Source: Longilinea arvoryzae | GTDB taxonomy: Bacteria; Chloroflexota; Anaerolineae; Anaerolineales; Anaerolineaceae | Reading direction: 5' to 3' | DNA length: 64,000 nucleotides | NCBI RefSeq assembly: GCF_001050235.1 | Contig: NZ_DF967972.1 | Coordinates: forward strand, 2,803,901 to 2,867,900 | Shown: piece after piece, positions 53,512 through 61,639 of the stretch | How positions within the stretch are numbered: position 1 is the first letter of the stretch | Layout of the letters: the number at the start of each line of letters is the position of its first letter | Notes under the pieces: generated by a model | The model's input: only the letters and a program-made list of their open reading frames with translations | The model's database searches: none | What the model was told of the DNA's origin: nothing | Position numbers and translations under genes: made by a program

Positions 53512-54507
53512 TTATCCTTTTACGGTCAATTGCTGCACGTACTGCAATTTTCTCAAGATCAATTCGCGGGTTTCCGCCATGCTCTCTGCCACGTAAGGGT
53601 ATAAGAACCAGGCGGTGGTAATACCAAATAACAATCCGGTGATGGACCTTAGCAACGGTGTGCTTTCGCGAATGATCATCCAGGCGGGAGGAGTAAACGC
53701 CAACCCGGGCAGCTGAGAAATGCCATCCCAACCGATCGGCAAAATTCCAATGATGATCCAAATCGCCCAATGCAAAGGTTTCCACTTTCGGTTCGATAAA
53801 GCATAAATCAACCCGAAGATCAGGAAACCGGAATAAATCGCCACGTCCCGTTCGCAAAGGGCGACCTTATACCCCACCAGGTCATTACCGATAAAATTAC
53901 GGCCGTCGATGATATTGGCCTTATCCGCTCCGATGACCTGCTCGTAGGTCGCAAAACCGGCGACATGTGCCCTTTCGAGAGGGTAAAAAGGCTGCTCGCC
54001 GAACAGGAAAAAGGATCGAAAGGCCAGTTGGTGGCACAAAGGTGAATAGATTGCATAGATCACCTTCGCCGGCCCGACATCCCCGGCTTTTTCGAACACC
54101 GGCGCCAGGAAGGGTAACCCAACGTAAAGAAAAACGATCAGATTGAAGACGAGCATGAAGTGCCGGCTGAGCCAGAGAACAAATCGATCCATGCCGGATA
54201 TGCGCCTGCCGCGATCGACGCGCTCGCGAAAGCCTTTGTCGCCGGTTTTCTCATAATACTCACGCCGCTGGGTGGCAGCACTCAACAGTACCCGTAGATC
54301 CTGTTCAGTGAACGGCCAGCGTAAATGGTATGGACCGCACTCCAAAACGGGCAACGGCTTGCCGATCCGGTCTCTCATGAGTGGATTTTGTTCGAGATCG
54401 ATTTCGATGACTTCGTGAGGATGGGTTTCCTGAAGATTCTGCAGCATTGCGCGGACTTCAGTAAGGTCGGTTTCTCCCGCAATGGAATATAGCGACACGC
54501 TGATCAT
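53512..54507 (-). CDS. DUF2085 membrane protein with thioredoxin-like N-terminus
   Basis: A 331-residue protein. Residues 1-80 resemble a glutaredoxin-like (DUF836-type) fold but lack a CxxC. From about 110 several helices follow, with the DUF2085 signature SPLCHQLAFRSFFLFG. DUF2085 proteins are of unknown function. It lies 5 bases before pgeF and 21 bases after ccdA, so it may take part in the thiol-redox side of that unit. Confidence 0.8.
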   Translation of the reverse strand: MISVSLYSIAGETDLTEVRAMLQNLQETHPHEVIEIDLEQNPLMRDRIGKPLPVLECGPYHLRWPFTEQDLRVLLSAATQRREYYEKTGDKGFRERVDRGRRISGMDRFVLWLSRHFMLVFNLIVFLYVGLPFLAPVFEKAGDVGPAKVIYAIYSPLCHQLAFRSFFLFGEQPFYPLERAHVAGFATYEQVIGADKANIIDGRNFIGNDLVGYKVALCERDVAIYSGFLIFGLIYALSNRKWKPLHWAIWIIIGILPIGWDGISQLPGLAFTPPAWMIIRESTPLLRSITGLLFGITTAWFLYPYVAESMAETRELILRKLQYVQQLTVKG

Positions 54508-54528
54508 TTTACCTCACGAATGGTACGG

Positions 54529-55245
54529 TTAAAGTCCAAAGTCAACCCACAGTCCAAAGCGCGCCAGTTGTTCGAAGGTGCCAAGGATCAACATAACGCC
54601 TACCAGGATCAGGATGACACCCATAACGATCTCGACATAATGCATGGCTTTGCGATACCGTTTCAAGACTGTGGTGACCCAGCCGATTCCCAACGCAGCC
54701 AGCAAAAACGGAATCGCCAACCCGGCCGAATAAGCCGAAAGCAGTTTGACGCCGTCGGATACCGAGCCGCCATTGAGCGCCAGGGTAAGGATGGCGCCCA
54801 GGACGGGCCCTACGCACGGCGACCAACCGGCGGAAAAGAAAATTCCCATCAGCGCAGAAGAAAAATAACTGCGCCGAACGTCGATTCGCGTCTGAGGGCG
54901 CAAATCGTACTCTAAAAATGGTATGCGCAGGATTCCCGTCATGTGCAGACCAAACAGGATGATGACCACCCCACCGATCTTTGCCAGCCAGAAGCGAATA
55001 TCATATAGGAACCGCCCCAATACCGAAGCGGTCACGCCCAGAAGCACAAAGATGAGCGAAAATCCCAGGACGAAAGCAATGCCATGGGTGAACGTCTGCA
55101 CCTTCGAGCCGGGCAGGTTCTCTCCTGAAATGGCAACCGACCTACCGCTCAAATAACCAATATAGGCCGGCACCAGTGAAAAAACGCAAGGGGATAGAAA
55201 CGAAGCCAGGCCAGCCAGAAACGCTAATCCAATGGTTACTTCCAC
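54529..55245 (-). CDS. ccdA: CcdA-type thiol-disulfide membrane transporter
   Basis: A 238-residue protein with about six helices. It carries the two cysteine motifs of CcdA/DsbD transporters, FLSPCVFSLVPAY (about residues 16-28) and AGWSPCVGPVLGA, which pass reductant across the membrane for cytochrome c or other oxidative folding. The start is GTG 55245, nine bases after GGAGG. No cytochrome c assembly gene is nearby. Confidence 0.92.
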   Translation of the reverse strand: MEVTIGLAFLAGLASFLSPCVFSLVPAYIGYLSGRSVAISGENLPGSKVQTFTHGIAFVLGFSLIFVLLGVTASVLGRFLYDIRFWLAKIGGVVIILFGLHMTGILRIPFLEYDLRPQTRIDVRRSYFSSALMGIFFSAGWSPCVGPVLGAILTLALNGGSVSDGVKLLSAYSAGLAIPFLLAALGIGWVTTVLKRYRKAMHYVEIVMGVILILVGVMLILGTFEQLARFGLWVDFGL

Positions 55246-55273
55246 CCGGAATATCCTCCAATACGGACCAATA

Positions 55274-56374
55274 CTACGCTTCGATCACCTGTACCTTTGT
55301 ACCCAGATCGTAACCTGAGACCTCAATCTTACCCTCGGTGTAAGGCACCGCCGGATTCGACCATAAATAAACAAACTTTGCATCCTCCGGAGAGGCGTTG
55401 ACGCAGCCGTGCGACATCGGCTCGCCGTAGTTGTTATGCCAGTAGGTCGAGTGAATGGCAACGCCGCCGCTGGCAAAGATGCAGGTCCAATCCACCGACA
55501 GCAGTTCATACCCGGAAGCGCTCGATCCGCCCGCCATGTGCAAGGCAACATACTTGCGGTTGATGACGTGATTATCCCCCAGTGGGGTGGACCATTTTTC
55601 GACCGGATTCCCGTAAGCGTCATATTTGGCGCCGGAGGATATCCGGCAGAAACGAACTTCGGTATTACCCTCGTAACAGGCCAGCGTCTGGCGGCTGAGA
55701 TCGATGACGACTTTCTTATCGGCCACATCCGGACGGATGGGTTGAAGTTCTTCCTGTGGAATCGGCCGGAACGCCGAAGCCGGCGTCCAAAAGATATCCC
55801 CGGGACTGCCGTGCTTTTCGATGGCCCGGTAATACACATTTCCATCGCTGCTCGTGCGAATGTCATCGATCCAGTAGACCTGGCTGTAGTAGAAACGGTA
55901 ACGGACGTTTCCCTTCAACAGCTCTGAAATGGGCTTTTCATTTTCCAGCACGAAATCGACGTACGGAACGGTCACTTCAGCCCAGATACCCCGTTCTCCG
56001 TCGTTTTCGGGTAATTCGGTCATTGGAGCATTGGGCGCGTACCGCACCGGTTGAACCATCATGGATGGAAGATAACCCTTGGGCGTCTGGATCCAGCGCC
56101 GGTTGGTCGGGTACATCGGAAAGGGATCGCCGATCACTTCCTTCTCCCAGACCACGATGGCGTCATCATAGACCGTATCCAGCGTTTCACTGTCCGGGGA
56201 AGGGCGGGACTTGAAATCGAGCTTGGCGATGGTGCGGGCAAGCTGCATATTCTCAGGCCATTCCTCATCCTGTGCGAAAACACTGTGCCAGGGTGTCAGT
56301 GCAGAAGCGCCCAATCCGGCCAACCCTAACTTTAAAAAATCTCGTCGCGAGATGCGTTTCGTCGAATTCATCAT
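55274..56374 (-). CDS. L,D-transpeptidase with Tat-type signal
   Basis: A 366-residue exported protein. The signal carries the twin-arginine motif SRRDFLKLG followed by a hydrophobic stretch to about residue 31. A beta-rich middle (SH3-like) is followed by a YkuD-type L,D-transpeptidase domain (about 235-360), with the catalytic motif SHGCVNASP at about 321-329 (His322, Cys324). It would form 3-3 cross-links in peptidoglycan or attach proteins. ATG 56374 is chosen because a strong promoter ends just before it (leaderless); a second ATG is one codon later. Confidence 0.88.
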   Translation of the reverse strand: MMNSTKRISRRDFLKLGLAGLGASALTPWHSVFAQDEEWPENMQLARTIAKLDFKSRPSPDSETLDTVYDDAIVVWEKEVIGDPFPMYPTNRRWIQTPKGYLPSMMVQPVRYAPNAPMTELPENDGERGIWAEVTVPYVDFVLENEKPISELLKGNVRYRFYYSQVYWIDDIRTSSDGNVYYRAIEKHGSPGDIFWTPASAFRPIPQEELQPIRPDVADKKVVIDLSRQTLACYEGNTEVRFCRISSGAKYDAYGNPVEKWSTPLGDNHVINRKYVALHMAGGSSASGYELLSVDWTCIFASGGVAIHSTYWHNNYGEPMSHGCVNASPEDAKFVYLWSNPAVPYTEGKIEVSGYDLGTKVQVIEA

Positions 56375-56380
56375 GGAAAT

Positions 56381-56409
56381 AAGATAACCGTGATCCTTCA
56401 GAATGTCAA
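56381..56409 (-). promoter_or_regulatory. Strong promoter of the L,D-transpeptidase gene, leaderless layout
   Basis: Minus-strand TTGACA (56404-56409), a 17-base spacer and TATCTT (56381-56386). Only six bases separate the -10 from ATG 56374, which predicts an mRNA that begins at the start codon. Confidence 0.7.
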
Positions 56410-56431
56410 CCTCAGCCAAATGATAAGAAGA

Positions 56432-57958
56432 TTAGACCAACGTGTGATCCAACACCAGACGTTTGACTTTCTCGATCTCCGGCCCCCACCAGGCATCCCC
56501 GGGTTGGTAAGGTACCGCATTTCGAACGCGGTTGTACACGGTCTGAGTTCCCTGCCCGATATGCGTCCCGGGATTTGCCCGCAGGCGCAGGTCGACTGCG
56601 CGAGTGGCCGTGAAGAGTTCGATGGCCAGCACGTGATTCGTGTTTTCAAGAACCTGACGGGCATGGCGCGCCGCCGTCATGGCGTTGGCATTGTGATCTT
56701 CCTGCTCGCCCGAGGTTGGCAGTGAATGCACCGAATCGGGATGCGCCAGGGTTTGATTTTCAAGCACCAGAGAGGCGGCGGTATATTGCGGCATCATCAG
56801 GCCTGAGTTCAAGCCGGCTGCTTCCGGCGTATCGACCAACATCGGCGGCAATCCGCCGTTCAATTTGGCATCGGTCATGCGGAAAACGCGCCTCTCGGAG
56901 ATGGCGGCAATTTCAGAAAGGGCAATCGCGAGGAAATCCATAACCATTCCCACCGGTTCGCCGTGGAAGTTACCACCCGACAGGGCGACATCCGGTTCGA
57001 ACAGTAGCGGATTGTCGGTAGCCGCATTGATTTCGGCTTCGATCACGCCGCGTACGAAACGAATGGCGTCCCGCGATGCGCCCTGCACCTGCGGAGCGCA
57101 GCGTAATGAATAGGCATCCTGGACGCGGTTTGTGCTGCCGACCAGAGAGCTCCCGGCGGTTAACTCGCGAACTTTTTCGGCCACCTCGATTTGCCCATGC
57201 TGGCCGCGAACCGCGTGCAAACGGGCATCGAACGCAGAAGGACAACCCTGCATGGCTTCCACACTCAATGAAAGGGCGGCCTCGGCCACATCGCAGATAT
57301 ATTCCGCGTCCCATACCGCCAGGGCGCCAATCGCTGCCGAGAAAGTGGCCCCGTTGTTTACGGCCAGACCTTCCTTGGGGCCCAGAATGATGCGCTGGAT
57401 ACCGGCCTTACGCATGGCCGCTTTACCGGTCATCCGTTCACCCTGCACCATTGCCCAGCCGGAATCTTCCTCGCGGTCATCCGAGTCGGTCGTAAAAACC
57501 AAAGCCATGTGAGATAACGGCCCCAGGTCGCCGGATGAACCCAATGATCCCTGCGAAGGCACGATCGGGGTCACGCCTTTATTAAGCATCTCCAACAGGG
57601 TATCGACCACCTCGATGCGTACGCCGGAATGTCCCTTGGTCAATGTGTTCGCTCGGACCAGCATGGCAGCCCGTACGACTTCTTCGGGCAGCGGATCGCC
57701 GGTCCCCACGGCATGGCTCACGATCAAGTTACGACTTAATCGTGCGCTGTCGCGCGAAGGAATGCGCCGGTCAGCAAAGATGCCAAACCCTGTGTTGATG
57801 CCGTATACCGGCCGGTCGGTTTTCAGGATGGTTTCCATCCACTGCCGGGCACGTTCGATATTCTGCCGGCCTGCTGCGGAAATGGCGACCTTTTCGCCGT
57901 TTCGCGCCACAAGAACGACATCTTCCAGACTCAAATGGTGACCGTCGATTTCGATCAT
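56432..57958 (-). CDS. hutH: Histidine ammonia-lyase family protein
   Basis: A 508-residue MIO-dependent lyase that removes ammonia from histidine (or a related amino acid). VYGINTGFG with catalytic Tyr52, GNFHGEPVG and DAYSLRCAPQVQGA match histidine ammonia-lyases. The cofactor tripeptide is Ser141-Ser142-Gly143 where Ala-Ser-Gly is usual; the family pattern allows Ser here. ATG 57958 follows GAGGAAGG. No urocanase or other hut gene is adjacent, so histidine use is not proven, and a tyrosine or phenylalanine lyase role cannot be ruled out. Confidence 0.88.
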   Translation of the reverse strand: MIEIDGHHLSLEDVVLVARNGEKVAISAAGRQNIERARQWMETILKTDRPVYGINTGFGIFADRRIPSRDSARLSRNLIVSHAVGTGDPLPEEVVRAAMLVRANTLTKGHSGVRIEVVDTLLEMLNKGVTPIVPSQGSLGSSGDLGPLSHMALVFTTDSDDREEDSGWAMVQGERMTGKAAMRKAGIQRIILGPKEGLAVNNGATFSAAIGALAVWDAEYICDVAEAALSLSVEAMQGCPSAFDARLHAVRGQHGQIEVAEKVRELTAGSSLVGSTNRVQDAYSLRCAPQVQGASRDAIRFVRGVIEAEINAATDNPLLFEPDVALSGGNFHGEPVGMVMDFLAIALSEIAAISERRVFRMTDAKLNGGLPPMLVDTPEAAGLNSGLMMPQYTAASLVLENQTLAHPDSVHSLPTSGEQEDHNANAMTAARHARQVLENTNHVLAIELFTATRAVDLRLRANPGTHIGQGTQTVYNRVRNAVPYQPGDAWWGPEIEKVKRLVLDHTLV

Positions 57959-57969
57959 TGCATCCTTCC

Positions 57970-58677
57970 TCAAAACATGAGATGGCCGAGCAACACCGCG
58001 AACGCCGGAACCGTTAAGTTGTCGATATCTCTAAACGGAATGGATTCTACCAGAGCGCCAACAATGGATATCCCTGTTACGGCCAACAGATAATGCGGGA
58101 TCGACCCGCTAAAAACCCCGGCCAGCATGAACGCCCCCAAAATGACGACGGAAAAGACCCACCCCCCCAGGAGCATCGCCAGGGTGCCGATCCAGGTTTT
58201 GCCTGCAGACCAGGGTAAAGGGCCGCTTTGAAACCGGCGTCCCAGGATATCCGCCAGTCCATCGCCGCCGCATAACAACATCAGGGCGACAATGCCGATG
58301 GGCGATGTCTTCCAATAGATCAGGGTCAGGGCGACAAAAACGATGCCGTAGAATAACGGCCCGCGCAAGATCTCAGATCGGTTCCCGCTTCGCGACATGG
58401 CAGCGACGGCGCCTTCATCCTTCCAGGCGCCCACCCCAACCAGGAAGAATTGAAACGTAATCGCCAATGGGATCAACGCCGCGAGAAACCTGGATTCAGG
58501 CCGATCGGGAAAAAGCAACCAGCACAACACGAAAATGGGTCCGGTTCCGATATGAATGATCTTGCGGCTGAGGGCTGCACTCATCCAGCCGCGCTGTGCG
58601 GCATAATCATTGACACGTAACCACGCCAGCGCAAGTGCAAACGTAATACACAGGGCTACCCAGGGACTGTTGAGCAT
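57970..58677 (-). CDS. CTP-dependent polyprenol/phytol kinase-like membrane protein
   Basis: A 235-residue protein with about seven helices, resembling the phytol kinase/dolichol kinase/phosphatidate cytidylyltransferase superfamily. LSRKIIHIGTGPIF near the N-terminus and LCGGDGLADILGRRF in the middle are characteristic. The substrate may be an isoprenoid alcohol. It lies between hutH (11 bases) and smpB (26 bases) with GAGG before the ATG. Confidence 0.86.
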   Translation of the reverse strand: MLNSPWVALCITFALALAWLRVNDYAAQRGWMSAALSRKIIHIGTGPIFVLCWLLFPDRPESRFLAALIPLAITFQFFLVGVGAWKDEGAVAAMSRSGNRSEILRGPLFYGIVFVALTLIYWKTSPIGIVALMLLCGGDGLADILGRRFQSGPLPWSAGKTWIGTLAMLLGGWVFSVVILGAFMLAGVFSGSIPHYLLAVTGISIVGALVESIPFRDIDNLTVPAFAVLLGHLMF

Positions 58678-58703
58678 GATGAGAACCTCGTTGTTCGTAA
58701 AGG

Positions 58704-59159
58704 CTAATCGCGACTTCGTTGCTCGCGATTGATTTCGCGTTGTTGATCGCGTTTTGCGATCTCATCCCGTTTATCGTACAATTTCTTGCCTTTGGCGATG
58801 GCAATATCGATTTTTACCAGGCCTTCTTTAAAGTACATTTGAACGGGAACGATGGTGACGCCTTTTTGCCTTACCGCATCCCAAAGTTCTCGGATTTGTT
58901 TTTTGTGCAGCAAGAGTCTTCGCGTCCGCTTGGGGTCGTGATTGTACCGGCTGGCAGGATCGTACTGTGCGATGTGCGAATTTACCAGCCAGGCTTCGTG
59001 ACCGTCAACTTCGACATACGCCTCAACCAGGCTCACTTTCCCTGCCCGGATGGATTTGATTTCGGATCCCTGCAGGGAAATGCCAGCTTCGAAATGTTCC
59101 AACAGGAAATACTCGAAGTGAGCTTTGCGATTGGTTGCGATTATCTTGTTCTGGCTCAT
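58704..59159 (-). CDS. smpB: SsrA-binding protein SmpB
   Basis: A 151-residue SmpB that binds tmRNA and rescues stalled ribosomes. ATNRKAHFEYF at the start, GSEIKSIRAGKVSL and the C-terminal basic tail (KKLYDKRDEIAKRD) are diagnostic. No tmRNA gene is in the window. The ATG lies seven bases after a TAAAAT, so a leaderless start is possible, but transcription from the MFS gene upstream is equally likely. Confidence 0.97.
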   Translation of the reverse strand: MSQNKIIATNRKAHFEYFLLEHFEAGISLQGSEIKSIRAGKVSLVEAYVEVDGHEAWLVNSHIAQYDPASRYNHDPKRTRRLLLHKKQIRELWDAVRQKGVTIVPVQMYFKEGLVKIDIAIAKGKKLYDKRDEIAKRDQQREINREQRSRD

Positions 59160-59178
59160 GTGCGAAATTTTATCACGC

Positions 59179-60480
59179 TTATCCCCAACGGAGTATAACT
59201 GCCCCCGACGCAGCCCGTAAAACGGCAGCCAGAACCAGCGCGGTTACGATCCCGACCGAATTGCTGACCACCGGACCCAATAGGGAGCCTGCCAGCACCC
59301 CAAAATTCGCCAGCACGCTGAACCAGGCCAGATAAGAAGGACGGCTTTCCACAGGTACACTCTCGAGGAGATAATTGAAAAGAGCCGTTCCACACAAAGA
59401 CCAGGCGAAGCCGCCCAGAATGTTGGCCACCAGATACAGCGCCGGGCCGGTTGCCAGGCTCAGTGTGGCCGGGTAAGTCGCCATCAGGACCATTCCAATT
59501 CCAACGACCCAGCGATTGCCGAAACGATTCACGATGCGCGAATGCTGCAGCGAACCGATGAACATGGTGACATAAAAGAGAGACGTACCGACGCTGATGG
59601 TCTGGTCGGTCAGGTGCAGGTTGTTGACCATGAACACCGGGAAAATTGAAGAAGGCAGATAATGGCAAAAGTGAAAGATCGTGAGCAATATCAGCACGCG
59701 GAGGAAGGGACCGTGCAAAATATCGATCCGCAGGCTCTTGCGAACCTGATCGATCAATGACAATCTTTCCCGGCCTCGGTTCGCTTCAATTGAGTTGGCT
59801 CGCACGTTCTCCGGCACGCGAATCCTGGCAATGTGATAGGTGCTCACCATCGCGCCGATGAACCCCAACCCGAATACCACCTGGTATCCAATCGGGAAGG
59901 GCAACACTTCCAGCAAGTAACCACTCAATAGGGCCATCAATATGGTAACAACGGCAAACAGCGCATTCCGCGCGCCCGCAAAATATCCGCGCCATTCGGG
60001 TGGAACCGCTGCGCTAAAAAGCGAGTTGAAAGCCAGCGCAAAAGCGGAATACGGAATGTACATGATAAACGTCAGGGCAATCAGCAAGTTCACCTGAAGC
60101 TTTTCATTCAGGATGAATGGCAGGAGAACGAGCAGCATATAATAAGACCGGTGAAGGATGCCCAGGACGATGGATGTCTTCGTCAGGGACCGCTTTTCGA
60201 GATACGGCCCGGCCGGAAGCGATAGAAGCATGGTCATCAATGCGGGGATTGCGTTCAGAATGCCGATCTGTTCGGTCCCGGCATGAATCCGCGTGGCATA
60301 GATGTTCAGGAAGGTCAGGGCGGTTGCATTCAGCACGCCGTACCCGCCGATATCCATCATCAAGTGAAAGAAATTCTGACGCAGATCCTCAGGCATCGGC
60401 TGCGCCGGCTGCAAATTATGCCGGATGTTTCCGACCAACCCGCTAAAAAATCGCCTAACAAACGTATAATCGGTGCTCAT
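59179..60480 (-). CDS. MFS transporter of unknown substrate
   Basis: A 433-residue 12-helix major facilitator. A long soluble N-terminus (about 40 residues) precedes the first helix; a second possible start is ATG 60396, which would remove most of it. There is a mid-protein basic loop of about 25 residues (ENVRANSIEANRGRERLSL). It shares its start codon region with the divergent aminotransferase gene. Substrate unknown. Confidence 0.85.
   Translation of the reverse strand: MSTDYTFVRRFFSGLVGNIRHNLQPAQPMPEDLRQNFFHLMMDIGGYGVLNATALTFLNIYATRIHAGTEQIGILNAIPALMTMLLSLPAGPYLEKRSLTKTSIVLGILHRSYYMLLVLLPFILNEKLQVNLLIALTFIMYIPYSAFALAFNSLFSAAVPPEWRGYFAGARNALFAVVTILMALLSGYLLEVLPFPIGYQVVFGLGFIGAMVSTYHIARIRVPENVRANSIEANRGRERLSLIDQVRKSLRIDILHGPFLRVLILLTIFHFCHYLPSSIFPVFMVNNLHLTDQTISVGTSLFYVTMFIGSLQHSRIVNRFGNRWVVGIGMVLMATYPATLSLATGPALYLVANILGGFAWSLCGTALFNYLLESVPVESRPSYLAWFSVLANFGVLAGSLLGPVVSNSVGIVTALVLAAVLRAASGAVILRWG
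60465..60470 (+). promoter_or_regulatory. Predicted -10 element of the aminotransferase gene
   Basis: A perfect TATAAT, eight bases before ATG 60479; the -35 region is weak. It implies a start within one or two bases of the ATG. The element lies inside the 5' end of the divergent MFS coding region. Confidence 0.5.
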
Positions 60481-61639
60481 GAATACACAACTGCCAGATT
60501 CCTACAAAGATTTTTTTCTGCTCGACCCAAACATTGTCTTTTTAAACCACGGTTCATTTGGCGCCACACCCCGCCCGGTTTTCGAGGCCTATCAAAAATG
60601 GCAGATCGAATTGGAGCGCCAACCCGTGGAATTTCTGGGTCGCAAAGCCGGTGAACTGATGCAGAGTGCCCGCGCCAGGTTGGGAGCGTACCTGCATACG
60701 GCTGCCGATAATCTCGTCTTTGTAACCAACGCGACCCACGGCCTCAATATCATCGCCCATAGCCTGTCGCTGGGCCCGGATGATGAAGTACTGGCCAGCG
60801 ATCATGAATATGGCGCGCTGGACCGGACCTGGCGTTTTTTGGCAGGCAAACACGGTTTCAAGTATATCAACATCCCCATTCTGTTACCAGTTACTCGAGA
60901 TGATGATTTTGTAAGCGCGTTCTTCGAGCATGTCAATTCGCACACCCGGGTGATCTTCCTCAGCCATATCACCTCCCCCACCGCCTTGATTTTTCCGGTC
61001 CAGGCCATCTGCGAACGCGCCCGGGCTGCGGGCATCCTGACGGTCATCGACGGGGCGCATGCGCCGGGTCAGATTCCGCTGGATTTGGACGCCCTGGGCG
61101 CGGATTTCTATTCCGGCAATCTGCATAAGTGGCTATGCGCACCCAAGGGATCGGCCTTCTTGTACGCAGCTCCCCGTGTTCAGCACCTGGTCGAACCCCT
61201 CATCGTCTCCTGGGGTTGGGAAAGCGAAAACCCGGGTCCCTCCCGGTTTGTGGATATCCTCGAATGGAATGGGACCCGCGATCTATCCCCATTCCTGGCC
61301 TCCCCCGCCGCCATTGATTTTCAGGAAAGCCATTCCTGGGACGAAGTACGCGCGCGCTGCCACCGGTTGGCCTTCGATACGCAACGCCGGATCACCCAAC
61401 TCACCGGCCTGCCCGCCTTGAACGGCGCGGACGATCACTGGTTCGCGCAAATGGCGACCTCGCCGCTGCCCGATTCGACCGACATCGTGGCCCTCAAGGC
61501 GCGCCTGTACGATGCATATCATATCGAAGTCCCCCTGACGGCCTGGGAAGGCCGCAAGTTGATTCGGTACTCCTATCAGGCCTACAACGACGAAAACGAT
61601 CGCGACGCGCTTCTGGCCGCGCTCGCGGATGCCCTATAG
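60479..61639 (+). CDS. Class V aminotransferase (isopenicillin N epimerase-like)
   Basis: A 386-residue PLP enzyme of the class V fold. FLNHGSFGATP (residues 21-31) opens the match, TNATHGLN and DGAHAPGQI bracket the cofactor site, and the PLP lysine is Lys217 in GNLHKWLCAPKG. The family includes isopenicillin N epimerases, cysteine desulfurase-like and other amino-acid-modifying enzymes; the reaction cannot be fixed from sequence. ATG 60479 is preferred; a GTG two codons earlier is in frame. Confidence 0.88.
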   Translation: MNTQLPDSYKDFFLLDPNIVFLNHGSFGATPRPVFEAYQKWQIELERQPVEFLGRKAGELMQSARARLGAYLHTAADNLVFVTNATHGLNIIAHSLSLGPDDEVLASDHEYGALDRTWRFLAGKHGFKYINIPILLPVTRDDDFVSAFFEHVNSHTRVIFLSHITSPTALIFPVQAICERARAAGILTVIDGAHAPGQIPLDLDALGADFYSGNLHKWLCAPKGSAFLYAAPRVQHLVEPLIVSWGWESENPGPSRFVDILEWNGTRDLSPFLASPAAIDFQESHSWDEVRARCHRLAFDTQRRITQLTGLPALNGADDHWFAQMATSPLPDSTDIVALKARLYDAYHIEVPLTAWEGRKLIRYSYQAYNDENDRDALLAALADAL

